Shown piece after piece: positions 35,462 through 44,023 of a stretch of DNA of 64,000 bases; position 1 is the stretch's first letter; each line of letters starts with the position of its first letter. The position numbers were made by a program, and so were the translations under genes. The stretch is from Phaeobacter sp. A36a-5a (GTDB lineage: Bacteria; Pseudomonadota; Alphaproteobacteria; Rhodobacterales; Rhodobacteraceae). The DNA lies in NCBI RefSeq assembly GCF_037911135.1, contig NZ_JBBLYU010000003.1, positions 1 through 64,000 on the forward strand, read 5' to 3'. Below the pieces are notes generated by a model. It ran no database searches, was not told the origin of the DNA, and worked only from the letters and a program-made list of their open reading frames with translations.

Positions 35462-36690
35462 CAGCTATCGGAACGCCCCAGCGGAACGACATTCACCGGA
35501 TCGGGGGGCTGACCGATGCCAGCTGATGTCGGGGCAATTTCTTCAAAGTCGAAGTTGTCCAGCCGCTGCGCCCGGCGTCCGGCCTTGTCAGCGCTGATCT
35601 TGATCTCCGCGATATCCTTTGCCGCCATGCCGAAATGGCGGTCCAGATTACCCACCCGGTCGCCCAGACGTTCGACATCCTTATGCAGAAGCCCCAGCTC
35701 GCTGCGGATCGCGCCGGCCTGTTCGCGCATCCGCGCATCCTTGAGAATGGCGCGCATCGTGTTCAGCGTGGCCATGCAGGTGGTTGGCGAAACGATCCAG
35801 ACCTTGGCGGAGAAGCCCTCACGCACAATGTCGGAAAAATTGGCATGGAGTTCGGCATAAACAGCCTCGGAGGGCAGGAACATCAGCGCGCCATCCGCCG
35901 TTTCGCCCTCCAGTATGTATTTCTCTGAAATCGCCCGGATGTGGCCCCGCAATGCCGCCTTCAGCTGGCGCGCGGCGCTGGCGCGCTGCTCCGGGGTCTC
36001 GGCGTTGCGCAGCGCCTCATAGGGTTCCAGCGGAAATTTGCTGTCGATCACGATCGGACCGGGGGGATTGGGCAGATGGATCAGGCAATCGGCGCGCTTG
36101 CCGTTGCTCAGCGTGTGCTGAAAGGCATAGCTGTCAGAGGGCAGCGCCTTGGAGACGATATCATTCAGCTGGATTTCACCAAAAGCGCCGCGCGTCTGCT
36201 TGTTTGCCAGGATGTCCTGAAGCCCCAGGACATCACCCGACAGCTTCGTGATATTGTCCTGCGCCTTGTCAATCACCGCCAGCCGCTCCTGCAATTGAGT
36301 GAGCGAGGTGACGGTGCGTTTGGTCGACCCGTGCAGGCTCTCCTGCAAGCGCTCCTGCATCTCGGCCAGCGCGCGGGCCTGCCGCAGCGCGTTGTCGGAG
36401 AGACGGTCGTTGACCTGCTGCTGCACAGCGCCGAGCCGGGTCTCAACGGTCTGGATCATCTGCATCTGCGCATTGGCCTGCGCGTCGGAGACATGCTGTA
36501 GCCCGCCGCGCAACTGCTGAACGCTTTGTCCCAGATGAGCCATCTGCTGTGCGATCGGGGCCATGCTCGCGGCAGCGCGTGCATGGCTGCGCAGCAGCAT
36601 GACGAGACCCACCATCATCAGACCACCAATCCCCAGAAGCACCAGCATCTGCGGCTCCGCGCGCTCCAGAAAGAGCAGGACCGACTCCAT
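35461..36690 (-). CDS. rmuC: RmuC family protein (recombination limiting)
   Basis: About 409 residues: an N-terminal membrane helix (about 12-32), a long coiled coil (about 45-165) and the RmuC core with SDSYAFQHTLSNGKRADCL in outline and IDSKFPLEPYE. The core is a predicted nuclease-like fold; in E. coli RmuC limits inversion at short inverted repeats. I start at the ATG at 36690, which overlaps the mutL stop as TGATG. The membrane anchor means it acts near the inner membrane. It sits between mutL and the cyclase in one operon. Confidence 0.93.
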   Translation of the reverse strand: MESVLLFLERAEPQMLVLLGIGGLMMVGLVMLLRSHARAAASMAPIAQQMAHLGQSVQQLRGGLQHVSDAQANAQMQMIQTVETRLGAVQQQVNDRLSDNALRQARALAEMQERLQESLHGSTKRTVTSLTQLQERLAVIDKAQDNITKLSGDVLGLQDILANKQTRGAFGEIQLNDIVSKALPSDSYAFQHTLSNGKRADCLIHLPNPPGPIVIDSKFPLEPYEALRNAETPEQRASAARQLKAALRGHIRAISEKYILEGETADGALMFLPSEAVYAELHANFSDIVREGFSAKVWIVSPTTCMATLNTMRAILKDARMREQAGAIRSELGLLHKDVERLGDRVGNLDRHFGMAAKDIAEIKISADKAGRRAQRLDNFDFEEIAPTSAGIGQPPDPVNVVPLGRSDS

Positions 36691-38639
36691 CAGCTCCGCC
36701 CGAACAGACGTTCGATATCGGCCAGTTTCAGCTCGACATAGGTCGGACGCCCGTGGTTGCACTGACCGGAATGCGGCGTTGCTTCCATTTCGCGCAGCAG
36801 GGCGTTCATTTCCTCGCCGCGCATCCAGCGGCCCGAGCGGATGGACCCATGGCAGGCAACCCGGCTGAGGATGGCTTCAATCTTGGCCTGAACCAGCTGG
36901 CTTTCGCCCTGATCATCCAGCTCATCAAGGATATCGCGCACCATCGCTGCGGCATTGACAGTGCCGAGTATGGCCGGGGTTTCACGCACAGCGATGGCGC
37001 CGCCACCGAAGGCTTCGATGCCCAGACCAAAGCGGCCCAGATCATCGGCCACCGCCAGGATACGGGCACAATCCCCCTCGCTAAGCTCGACGATCTCGGG
37101 GATCAGCAGGGCCTGCGCAGCGACGCCGGTCTCGGCCATCTGGCGTTTCAGCTTCTCGTAGACCAGCCGTTCATGGGCGGCGTGCTGATCGACGATCACC
37201 ATACCGTCGGCAGTCTGGGCAATGATGTAGTTCTCATGCACCTGCCCGCGTGCGGCACCAAGCGGCAGATGCTCGGCCCCGGGCGCGGAGGTTTCGGGTC
37301 TGTCCGAGGGCTGACCCGGGGCCATCGCACCTTTGGGCGCCTCTGTCACACGGCCGCTATAGGCGCTGGCCAGCTCAGCAAAGCCGGGCGATACCGATTG
37401 CGCCGGATGAGCGGGAGCAGGCGCGAAGCTCTCTGGTTGCTGGGCTGCATAAGAAAGGCTGCGCGCGCCCATTGACGGCCGATCCATCTGGTAGATCCGC
37501 GGGCCGCCAGCGCCGGCCGGATCTGACGAGGTGGCTTCTGGGCGCATCGCCCCCAGGGTCGCGCCCGCAACCGTGGACGAGGCCCGATGACCGGCCTCCG
37601 CCAGCGCATGGCGCAGCGCTGAGACGATCAGACCCCGCGCCACACCGGGATCGCGAAACCGGACCTCGGACTTCGCGGGGTGGACGTTCACATCAACCAG
37701 CGCCGGATCGCAGTCCAGAAACAGCGCCGCTGCCGGGTGGCGGTCGCGGCTGAGAAAATCGAAATAAGCCGCCCTGAGGGCACCGGTCAGCATCTTGTCC
37801 TTAACCGGTCGGGTGTTCACAAAGAGGAACTGCGCCACCGCGGCGCCCCGCGAATAGGTCGGCAAGGCCGCATAGCCAAAAAGCCGGACCCCCTCTCGGG
37901 TGGCATCAATCTTGAGCGCGTTTTCCGCAAATTCGCGCCCCAGAACCGTCGTGAGCCGCCCGTGCAGCGCATCGAAAAGATCACCCGACAGCGGGTCCGC
38001 GCGAAAGGTCACCCGCCCCTCACCGCCGCCGGAGACATCACGCAAGGTAAAGCCAACCGATGGTTCCGCCATCGCCAGCCGCTTGATGACGTCGCCAATG
38101 GCCTGCGTCTCGGCGCGGTCGCTGCGCATGAACTTCAGCCGGGCGGGCGTGGCGTAGAACAGATCCCGCAGCTCAACCACGGTGCCTGCGCGCAGGGCGG
38201 CAGGTTTCACCGGCTCCATCTGGCCACCGGCGACGCGAATCCTCGCGGCCTCGTGTCCCTTGGCGCGGCTGGTAATGCTCAACCGTCCGACAGCGCCGAG
38301 CGATGGCAGCGCCTCACCGCGAAAGCCGAAGGTATGGATGTTCAGCAGGTCAGAGCCGTCGATCTTGGAGGTGGCATGTCTCGACAGCGCCAGCGGCAGA
38401 TCTGCGGGTGCCATGCCGCAGCCATCATCGGTCACCCGGATCAGCGTCTTGCCACCATCCGCGATGTCGATGGTGATCCGAGAGGCCCCCGCATCAATGG
38501 CGTTTTCCACCAGTTCCTTGACCGCCGAAGCAGGGCGTTCGACCACTTCTCCCGCAGCGATGCGGTTGATGGCACTGTCATCAAGCTGCCGGATGATCGG
38601 TTGTGAACTGTCGCTGATTTGGGGGTCTGCATATGCCAT
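36690..38639 (-). CDS. mutL: DNA mismatch repair protein MutL (endonuclease type)
   Basis: A 649-residue protein. The N-terminal GHKL ATPase has ELVENAIDAG, DDGCGM and GFRGEAL. A variable linker (about 340-450) leads to a C-terminal domain with the endonuclease motif DQHAAHERLVYE, which matches DQHA-X2-E-X4-E, plus CHGSIRSG and CNHGRPT. This MutL therefore should nick DNA itself, as in bacteria without MutH. It licenses repair after MutS detects a mismatch. No strong ribosome binding site is seen at this ATG; homologues start close by. First gene of mutL-rmuC-cyclase. Confidence 0.96.
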   Translation of the reverse strand: MAYADPQISDSSQPIIRQLDDSAINRIAAGEVVERPASAVKELVENAIDAGASRITIDIADGGKTLIRVTDDGCGMAPADLPLALSRHATSKIDGSDLLNIHTFGFRGEALPSLGAVGRLSITSRAKGHEAARIRVAGGQMEPVKPAALRAGTVVELRDLFYATPARLKFMRSDRAETQAIGDVIKRLAMAEPSVGFTLRDVSGGGEGRVTFRADPLSGDLFDALHGRLTTVLGREFAENALKIDATREGVRLFGYAALPTYSRGAAVAQFLFVNTRPVKDKMLTGALRAAYFDFLSRDRHPAAALFLDCDPALVDVNVHPAKSEVRFRDPGVARGLIVSALRHALAEAGHRASSTVAGATLGAMRPEATSSDPAGAGGPRIYQMDRPSMGARSLSYAAQQPESFAPAPAHPAQSVSPGFAELASAYSGRVTEAPKGAMAPGQPSDRPETSAPGAEHLPLGAARGQVHENYIIAQTADGMVIVDQHAAHERLVYEKLKRQMAETGVAAQALLIPEIVELSEGDCARILAVADDLGRFGLGIEAFGGGAIAVRETPAILGTVNAAAMVRDILDELDDQGESQLVQAKIEAILSRVACHGSIRSGRWMRGEEMNALLREMEATPHSGQCNHGRPTYVELKLADIERLFGRS

Positions 38640-38717
38640 GCCGCAATATTTAGCATGCCGCCGCGCGATTCTTCCAGCCGCAATCCGTCCTGTCGGGCGC
38701 AGTCAGCGGCCTGTTGA

Positions 38718-39647
38718 TCAGACCCCTGCTGGCGCCCCGGCCCGGTGACGGCACGGGCCGAACCGTGCCGCAATCGCCAGCAACAGACCCGAAACCGTTG
38801 CGATCATCCCGGCGGCGCTTACGGCGTCCGCAGCGCCAAGCCAGAGCGGGCCATAGCCCGCCAGGACATAGCCGACAACCGCTGAAACCACGGCAAACCC
38901 GACGCTCCAGCCCAGCTGACCCTCCAGCTGGTTCGACATCATCCGCGCTGCGGCCGGCGGGCAGATGAACATCGCGATCACGATGATCGACCCCACCGCA
39001 TCAAAGGCCGCAACGGCGGCGATTGCAGCAGTGATCACCAACCCCAGCCCCAACAGATCGGTGCGGATACCCAGCGTGCGGGCAAACCCCTCATCAAAGG
39101 TCGCAATCTTAAGAGGGCGCCAGAACAGAGCGATAAAGACGGTGACCCCGATCAAGGTCAGCCCCATGCGCAACAGCTCGGTCGGCAAATAGCTGAGCGC
39201 CACCGGATCCAGCAGCGATTCCCAGCCGGTGGCATCAAGCCAGATCAGGCTTTCGAGATTGCCGTAGAGCGCGTGTTCCACATCCAGATGAACCGCCGAT
39301 GTATCGGTCTGCTCCAGCAGCAAGACCCCGCCTGCGAACATGGTGGTGAAGACCACGCCCATGGCGGCCCCCGGCTCGATCCGGCCAAGGCGGCGGATCA
39401 GTTCGATCACAACCACGGCAACGATGGCGGCTCCAGCGGCCCCCAGCATCATCGGACCCGCTGCGATCACCCCGGTCAGGAGGAAAGCAACAACGATACC
39501 CGGTAGAACAACATGGCTGATGGCATCGCCAATCAGCGCCTGCCGACGCAGCAGCAGGAAATTCCCCGGCAGCGCACAGGCGACGGCGGCAAAGACACCG
39601 ATCAGCAGAGGTGTCAGGGACAACGGGACAAATTCAGCGCCGCTCAT
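38718..39647 (-). CDS. Mn/Zn ABC transporter permease, second subunit
   Basis: A 309-residue inner-membrane permease of the ABC-3 (ZnuB/MntB/SitD) family with about eight to nine helices. The family loop LLRRQALIGDAISHVVLPG is present in outline near residues 33-50, with GSIIVIAMFICPPAAA later. It overlaps the preceding permease gene by four bases (ATGA). It is the last gene of the four-gene metal importer. The operon having two different permeases fits the Sit/Mnt type rather than Znu, which has one. Confidence 0.92.
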   Translation of the reverse strand: MSGAEFVPLSLTPLLIGVFAAVACALPGNFLLLRRQALIGDAISHVVLPGIVVAFLLTGVIAAGPMMLGAAGAAIVAVVVIELIRRLGRIEPGAAMGVVFTTMFAGGVLLLEQTDTSAVHLDVEHALYGNLESLIWLDATGWESLLDPVALSYLPTELLRMGLTLIGVTVFIALFWRPLKIATFDEGFARTLGIRTDLLGLGLVITAAIAAVAAFDAVGSIIVIAMFICPPAAARMMSNQLEGQLGWSVGFAVVSAVVGYVLAGYGPLWLGAADAVSAAGMIATVSGLLLAIAARFGPCRHRAGAPAGV

Positions 39648-40849
39648 GGCAGAACCTCACGGGGGCCGCCCATGCGGCGGTCAATGTCGGAAATCTGGTC
39701 GGCAGTCAGAACCGTCTCTATCTCGCGCAGCCCATCATATAGCGCCGCTGCCGCCTCATGTGTCTGGTCGCTGCGCACCAGCGCCCAGCGATGTTCGTCT
39801 CGCAGCGCCTTGGCGGCGCGGGCGCGGCCCTGTTCCGTGGGCACCCCATCGGCGCGTAAGAGGCCACGCTGGCGCAGCAATCGCAGGGTCAGCGGCTCAT
39901 AGATCACCTGATCCTGCGCCAATGCCAGCAGCCCCTGGCGCAGATGGACCCGGCGCTGAAACCGCCGATGGCGCAGCACAGCCGCCAGCACCCCGCGATT
40001 GGGAGCCAGCAGAAGCGACAGCGCAAAGAGGCCAAAGCTCATCAGGACGATGATAGGCCCGGTGGGCAGGTTCGGCGCCGATGCAGATACCGCCGCACCA
40101 AGATAGGCTGACAGCCCGCCGGCACCGCCAGCCAGCAGCACCACCAGATCGGACCGCTCGGTCCAGAACCGGGCGGTGACGGCCGGGATGATCAGCAGCG
40201 CCACGATCAGGATCAGGCCGACGATTTTCAGCCCGACAACGGTGACAGCCATCACCAGCCCCATCATCATCATGTCGATACGGGAGACGGAGACACCCTG
40301 TGACGCGGCGTACTCAGGGTCAAAGGCCACCAGGGTCATCGGACGCCGCAGCAGCAGGATCAACAGCAGCGTGGCCGCGCCACCTCCCGCAATCACCAGC
40401 GCATCGTTCCACAACATGCCTGCCGTAGAGCCAAGCAGGAACCCCTCCAGCCCGGCCTGACGGCCCACCCCCAGCGTCTGGATTACCGTCAGGATCACGA
40501 TGCCGAACCCGAAGAACACGGAGAGCACGGCGCCAATCGCGGCGTCCTCGGCCAGACGGGTACGGCGGGTCAGCCAGTTGAGGCACCACAGCCCGGCCAT
40601 CGCCGAGAGTGCCGACCCAAGGAGCAGACCGGCCAGATTGCGACCATCGCCGCCAAGCGCGACCATTACCAGAAAGGCAAGCCCGACACCGGGCAAGGTG
40701 GCATGGCTGATGGCATCGCTGACCAGCGCCCGTTTGCGCAGGAAAAGGAAGGTTCCGGTGATGCCGGCGGCGATGCCAAGCAATGTGGCGCCAATTGCGA
40801 CCAGCGTCGCATTATAGCCCATTTGCAGCAGCAGGGCGTCCCAAAGCAT
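39644..40849 (-). CDS. Mn/Zn ABC transporter permease with extra C-terminal regulator-like domain
   Basis: A 401-residue protein. The N-terminal about 290 residues are an ABC-3 permease (LFLRKRALVSDAISHATLPG in outline, GSLALSMAG-like core, LILIVALLIIPAVTAR). About 110 further residues are soluble and helical, and look like a winged helix or the metal-sensing part of DtxR/MntR: IYEPLTLRLLRQRGLL then TEQGRARAAKALRDEHRWAL. Similar fusions are known in some SitC/MntC-like permeases. The ATG overlaps the ATPase stop. The added domain could tune transport to cytoplasmic metal; that is inference. Confidence 0.9.
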   Translation of the reverse strand: MLWDALLLQMGYNATLVAIGATLLGIAAGITGTFLFLRKRALVSDAISHATLPGVGLAFLVMVALGGDGRNLAGLLLGSALSAMAGLWCLNWLTRRTRLAEDAAIGAVLSVFFGFGIVILTVIQTLGVGRQAGLEGFLLGSTAGMLWNDALVIAGGGAATLLLILLLRRPMTLVAFDPEYAASQGVSVSRIDMMMMGLVMAVTVVGLKIVGLILIVALLIIPAVTARFWTERSDLVVLLAGGAGGLSAYLGAAVSASAPNLPTGPIIVLMSFGLFALSLLLAPNRGVLAAVLRHRRFQRRVHLRQGLLALAQDQVIYEPLTLRLLRQRGLLRADGVPTEQGRARAAKALRDEHRWALVRSDQTHEAAAALYDGLREIETVLTADQISDIDRRMGGPREVLP

Positions 40850-41697
40850 CAGAATGGCCCGCCGCTCTGTGGGAGAATAGATCCGGGTGCCACGGCCAGC
40901 TGGTCAACCTGCGCAGTGGCCAACCGCCCGCCATAGGCGCTTTGCAGGGTTTCGGCGGTAAAGGCCTGTGCAACCGGACCCTCTGCGACTTTGCGTGTGT
41001 TGATCAGGAAGACATTGTCGAAATACTCGCCGACGGTGGCAAGATCGTGATGCACCACAACCACTGTCCTGCCATCTGCGCGCAGCTGTTTCAGCACCGC
41101 GATAATGGCCTTCTCGGTCGCGGCATCGACACCGGCAAAGGGTTCGTCCAGCAGATAAAGATCTGCTCCCTGAGCCAGCGCCCGCGCCAGAAAGACCCGT
41201 TGCTGCTGACCCCCGGACAGCTGGCCAATCTGGCGGGTGGCGAAATCGCCCATCCCGACACGGTCCAGGCAGGCCTGCGCCTCGGTGCGATGGCGTCCGG
41301 TGATGCGGCCCAGCAGGCCCAGCTCGCGGTAGAGCCCCATCATTACAACGTCAATCACCCGTGTCGGGAAATCCCAGTCGACGCTGGCCCGTTGCGGGAC
41401 ATAGGCAATGCGGGCCCGTTGGCTGTCCAGCGGCTTGCCAAAGACCTGCACCCGCCCTGAAATCGGCGGCACGATGCCAAGCGCGGCCTTCAGCAAGGTC
41501 GATTTACCAGCTCCATTCGGGCCGATGATGGCCGTCATCCGTCCCGGCTCCACTGTCATATCGACAGAGAAAACGGCTGGCTTCTCGCCGTAGGTTACGG
41601 TCAGCCCCCTGATGGCCAGCGGCGACCTGTCAAGGCTGTGGGTGATTCCCTCAGCGGCAGCGGGCGCGCCATTGTCGCGAGCCAGTTCCACGCTCAT
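40849..41697 (-). CDS. Mn/Zn ABC transporter ATP-binding protein
   Basis: About 282 residues: Walker A GPNGAGKST, signature LSGGQQQRV, Walker B LYLLDEPFAGVD, and H-loop VVVHHDLATV. It energises the two ABC-3 permeases. I start at the ATG at 41697 (GAAGGG nine bases upstream) and not the TTG at 41715 that overlaps the preceding stop. The first 30 residues are a non-conserved extension. Confidence 0.93.
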   Translation of the reverse strand: MSVELARDNGAPAAAEGITHSLDRSPLAIRGLTVTYGEKPAVFSVDMTVEPGRMTAIIGPNGAGKSTLLKAALGIVPPISGRVQVFGKPLDSQRARIAYVPQRASVDWDFPTRVIDVVMMGLYRELGLLGRITGRHRTEAQACLDRVGMGDFATRQIGQLSGGQQQRVFLARALAQGADLYLLDEPFAGVDAATEKAIIAVLKQLRADGRTVVVVHHDLATVGEYFDNVFLINTRKVAEGPVAQAFTAETLQSAYGGRLATAQVDQLAVAPGSILPQSGGPF

Positions 41698-41711
41698 CTC
41701 ATCGGTTCCCT

Positions 41712-42725
41712 TCAAAATCCGGCACCGGACAGGCGGCCGGACATGCCCTTAGGTGGCACCTTGGCGCCAAGAGCAGCCGCGATAGTGGTCATATTATGAT
41801 CCAGCATCCCGACATAGGTGCCCTCATAGCTGCCATCGGCGCCCATCGCGTCGGAGAACAGCTCTCCGCCGATACGAACCTCATGACCTTGCGCCGCTGC
41901 CCCTTCGATCAGGGCACGCATCGAACGATCCGAAACCGAGCTTTCGACAAAGACGGCAGAGATCTGACGCGCCACCAGCATATCGACCAGCGCGCCAATG
42001 CGATTGAGGCCGGCTTCGGATTGGGTGGAGATGCCTTGAATGCCCAGCACCTCAAACCCGAAGTCACGGCCAAAATACCCAAAGGCATCATGCGCCGTGA
42101 CCAGCACCCGATTTTCGACCGGCACCTGGGCCAGGATGTCGTTGCCGTAGGCGATGAGCTGATCCAGCTCTGCCAGATGCGCCGCTGCATTGGCGGCAAA
42201 AAGATCGGCCTGATCCGGACGCGCATCACTCAGCGCCGCCTGAACCTCTGCGACCATGTCCTTCCACAGGGCCGGGGTCATCCAGACATGGGGGTCATAT
42301 TTATCTGCATAGGCGTCATGGCCGCGCAGCTTGTCCTTGTCCAGATGGTCGGCGACGGCAACCACCGTCCGTTTGCGCGCCAGATCGTGGAAGAACTCTT
42401 CCATCTGTGCCTCAAGATAGAGACCGTGCCACAGCACCAGATCTGCACGGGTCATCGCCACGATATCGGACCGTGTCTGCCGATAGGCGTGCGGGTCTAC
42501 CCCGGGTCCCATCAGGGCGCGCACCTCGACTGCATCACCGCCAACCTGGCGGGCGGCATCGGCGATCATGCCGGTTGTTGCCACCACTTTCAGCGGGGCA
42601 TCCGCCCGCGCAGCAGAGCCGTCTGAGCTGCCGAACGTCGTGGCAACGAGCCCGACAAAGGCCATCACAGCAGCCAGCACCAGCTTGTGGGCGATCTTCA
42701 TTGATGTGCTGAGCGTCGAACGCAT
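41712..42725 (-). CDS. Mn/Zn ABC transporter periplasmic binding protein (SitA/MntC type)
   Basis: A 337-residue cluster A-I metal-binding protein with a signal peptide (about 1-41, ending AARADA). Expected metal ligands are visible: His in GPGVDPHAYRQT, His in KYDPHVWMTP, Glu in FVESSVSD and Asp near GELFSDAMG. It lacks the long histidine-rich loop of ZnuA, which argues for manganese (or iron) rather than zinc. AGAGGA precedes the ATG. It is the first gene of the operon. The promoter region contains tandem operator-like palindromes. Confidence 0.92.
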   Translation of the reverse strand: MRSTLSTSMKIAHKLVLAAVMAFVGLVATTFGSSDGSAARADAPLKVVATTGMIADAARQVGGDAVEVRALMGPGVDPHAYRQTRSDIVAMTRADLVLWHGLYLEAQMEEFFHDLARKRTVVAVADHLDKDKLRGHDAYADKYDPHVWMTPALWKDMVAEVQAALSDARPDQADLFAANAAAHLAELDQLIAYGNDILAQVPVENRVLVTAHDAFGYFGRDFGFEVLGIQGISTQSEAGLNRIGALVDMLVARQISAVFVESSVSDRSMRALIEGAAAQGHEVRIGGELFSDAMGADGSYEGTYVGMLDHNMTTIAAALGAKVPPKGMSGRLSGAGF

Positions 42726-42755
42726 GGAGCTGATCCTCTAATTGTCATCTGACAT

Positions 42756-42785
42756 CAATAAGAGCGCTCAGCGATGTCCTGTCAA
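42756..42785 (-). promoter_or_regulatory. Likely promoter of the metal importer operon
   Basis: On the minus strand TTGACA (42780-42785, perfect) and TTATTG (42756-42761) with an 18-base spacer, about 30 bases ahead of the start codon. A short palindrome TGTCA-TC-TGACA (42743-42754) lies just downstream. Confidence 0.6.
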
Positions 42786-42791
42786 TGAAAA

Positions 42792-42829
42792 TGCGACTTA
42801 TTCGCAAGAAGAAATGAGAACGGTTCGCA
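42792..42829. promoter_or_regulatory. Tandem operator-like palindromes (candidate Mur/Fur-family sites)
   Basis: Two 15-base imperfect palindromes with the same arms: TGCGACTTATTCGCA (42792-42806) and TGAGAACGGTTCGCA (42815-42829), centres 23 bases apart. They lie between the promoter of the metal importer and the divergent deoC. Alphaproteobacterial mntH and sit genes are commonly controlled by Mur, a manganese-responsive Fur relative; assignment to Mur rather than Zur or Irr is inference. Confidence 0.6.
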
Positions 42830-42908
42830 AAAATAGATAATTTTTTGTCCAAACAGTCAAAATTTTACCCCAGACAACCCTGCCCTTGCTTGCCAAGCTT
42901 GGGTGGTC

Positions 42909-42923
42909 GTGCGATTTTCGCAC
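42909..42923. promoter_or_regulatory. Palindrome upstream of deoC
   Basis: GTGCGA-TTT-TCGCAC, six-base arms, 24 bases before the deoC start. It shares the TGCGA/TCGCA core with the metal-operon palindromes but has a shorter spacer, so it may be an operator for another repressor of deoC. Confidence 0.4.
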
Positions 42924-42947
42924 CGAACTCGAATGAGGATTCCCGGC

Positions 42948-43937
42948 ATGGAAAGCCAAATTGCAGAGCACACCGCGCAGCTGCCGCAGGTGGGCGAACC
43001 GCGTAACCCCGGCATGGAGCTGGATCTGGACTGGGCGCTTGGGGTTGAGGCAAACACCTCCGCCATCGAGCGTCGCTGTGCCACGCTGCCAGGTCGGCGC
43101 AGCGTCAAGAAAGACTATCAGGCGGCCTGGCTGCTGAAGGCGATCACGCTGATTGACCTGACCACACTCTCCGGTGACGACACCGTGGGGCGTGTGCAAC
43201 GGCTTTGCGCCAAGGCGCGCCAGCCTGTGCGCAGCGACCTGATGACCGCGCTCGGCATGGAGCCGATCACCACCGGCGCGGTCTGCGTCTACCACGACAT
43301 GATCGAAACCGCTGTCGACGCGCTGGAGGGCACGGGTATTCCGGTGGCCGCCGTGTCTACGGGTTTCCCCGGCGGCCTGTCGCCGTTTCACCTGCGCCTC
43401 GCCGAGATCGAAGAAAGTGTGAAGGCCGGGGCCAAGGAGATTGATATCGTGATCTCCCGTCGTCACGTGCTGTCCGGCAATTGGCAGGCTCTCTATGATG
43501 AGATGAAAGCCTTCCGCGAGGCCTGTGGCGACGCCCATGTAAAGGCCATCCTCGCCACCGGAGAGCTGGGCACATTGCGTAACGTTGCGCGTGCCTCGCT
43601 GATCTGCATGATGGCGGGTGCTGATTTCATCAAGACCTCGACCGGCAAGGAAAGCGTCAACGCCACGCTGCCGGTCAGCCTGGTCATGATCCGCGCCATC
43701 CGCGACTATCACGAGCGCACCGGCTACCGCGTTGGCTACAAACCCGCTGGTGGGATCTCAAAGGCCAAGGATGCGCTGGTATATCTTTCGCTAATCAAGG
43801 ACGAGCTGGGCGACCGCTGGCTGCAGCCGGATCTGTTCCGCTTTGGCGCGTCCAGCCTGCTGGGCGATATCGAACGGCAGCTCGAACACCATGTCACCGG
43901 CGCCTATTCCGCCGGCTACCGCCACGCGCTGGCCTAA
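42948..43937 (+). CDS. deoC: Deoxyribose-phosphate aldolase
   Basis: About 329 residues, class I TIM-barrel aldolase that splits 2-deoxyribose 5-phosphate into glyceraldehyde 3-phosphate and acetaldehyde. The Schiff-base lysine is in DFIKTSTGK and the second catalytic lysine in VGYKPAGGI. The protein is of the longer (about 330) type rather than the 259-residue E. coli form, with a 70-residue N-terminal extension. GAGGA lies nine bases before the chosen ATG. It precedes an aldehyde dehydrogenase that should remove the acetaldehyde. Confidence 0.95.
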   Translation: MESQIAEHTAQLPQVGEPRNPGMELDLDWALGVEANTSAIERRCATLPGRRSVKKDYQAAWLLKAITLIDLTTLSGDDTVGRVQRLCAKARQPVRSDLMTALGMEPITTGAVCVYHDMIETAVDALEGTGIPVAAVSTGFPGGLSPFHLRLAEIEESVKAGAKEIDIVISRRHVLSGNWQALYDEMKAFREACGDAHVKAILATGELGTLRNVARASLICMMAGADFIKTSTGKESVNATLPVSLVMIRAIRDYHERTGYRVGYKPAGGISKAKDALVYLSLIKDELGDRWLQPDLFRFGASSLLGDIERQLEHHVTGAYSAGYRHALA

Positions 43938-44023
43938 CCTTCAGATGCCACCCCCGGATGCCTGAAAGGCCTCCGGCCCGCTTCCGGATCCGGGCAAGCA
44001 GCGACAGACACAAGGCTCGACAC

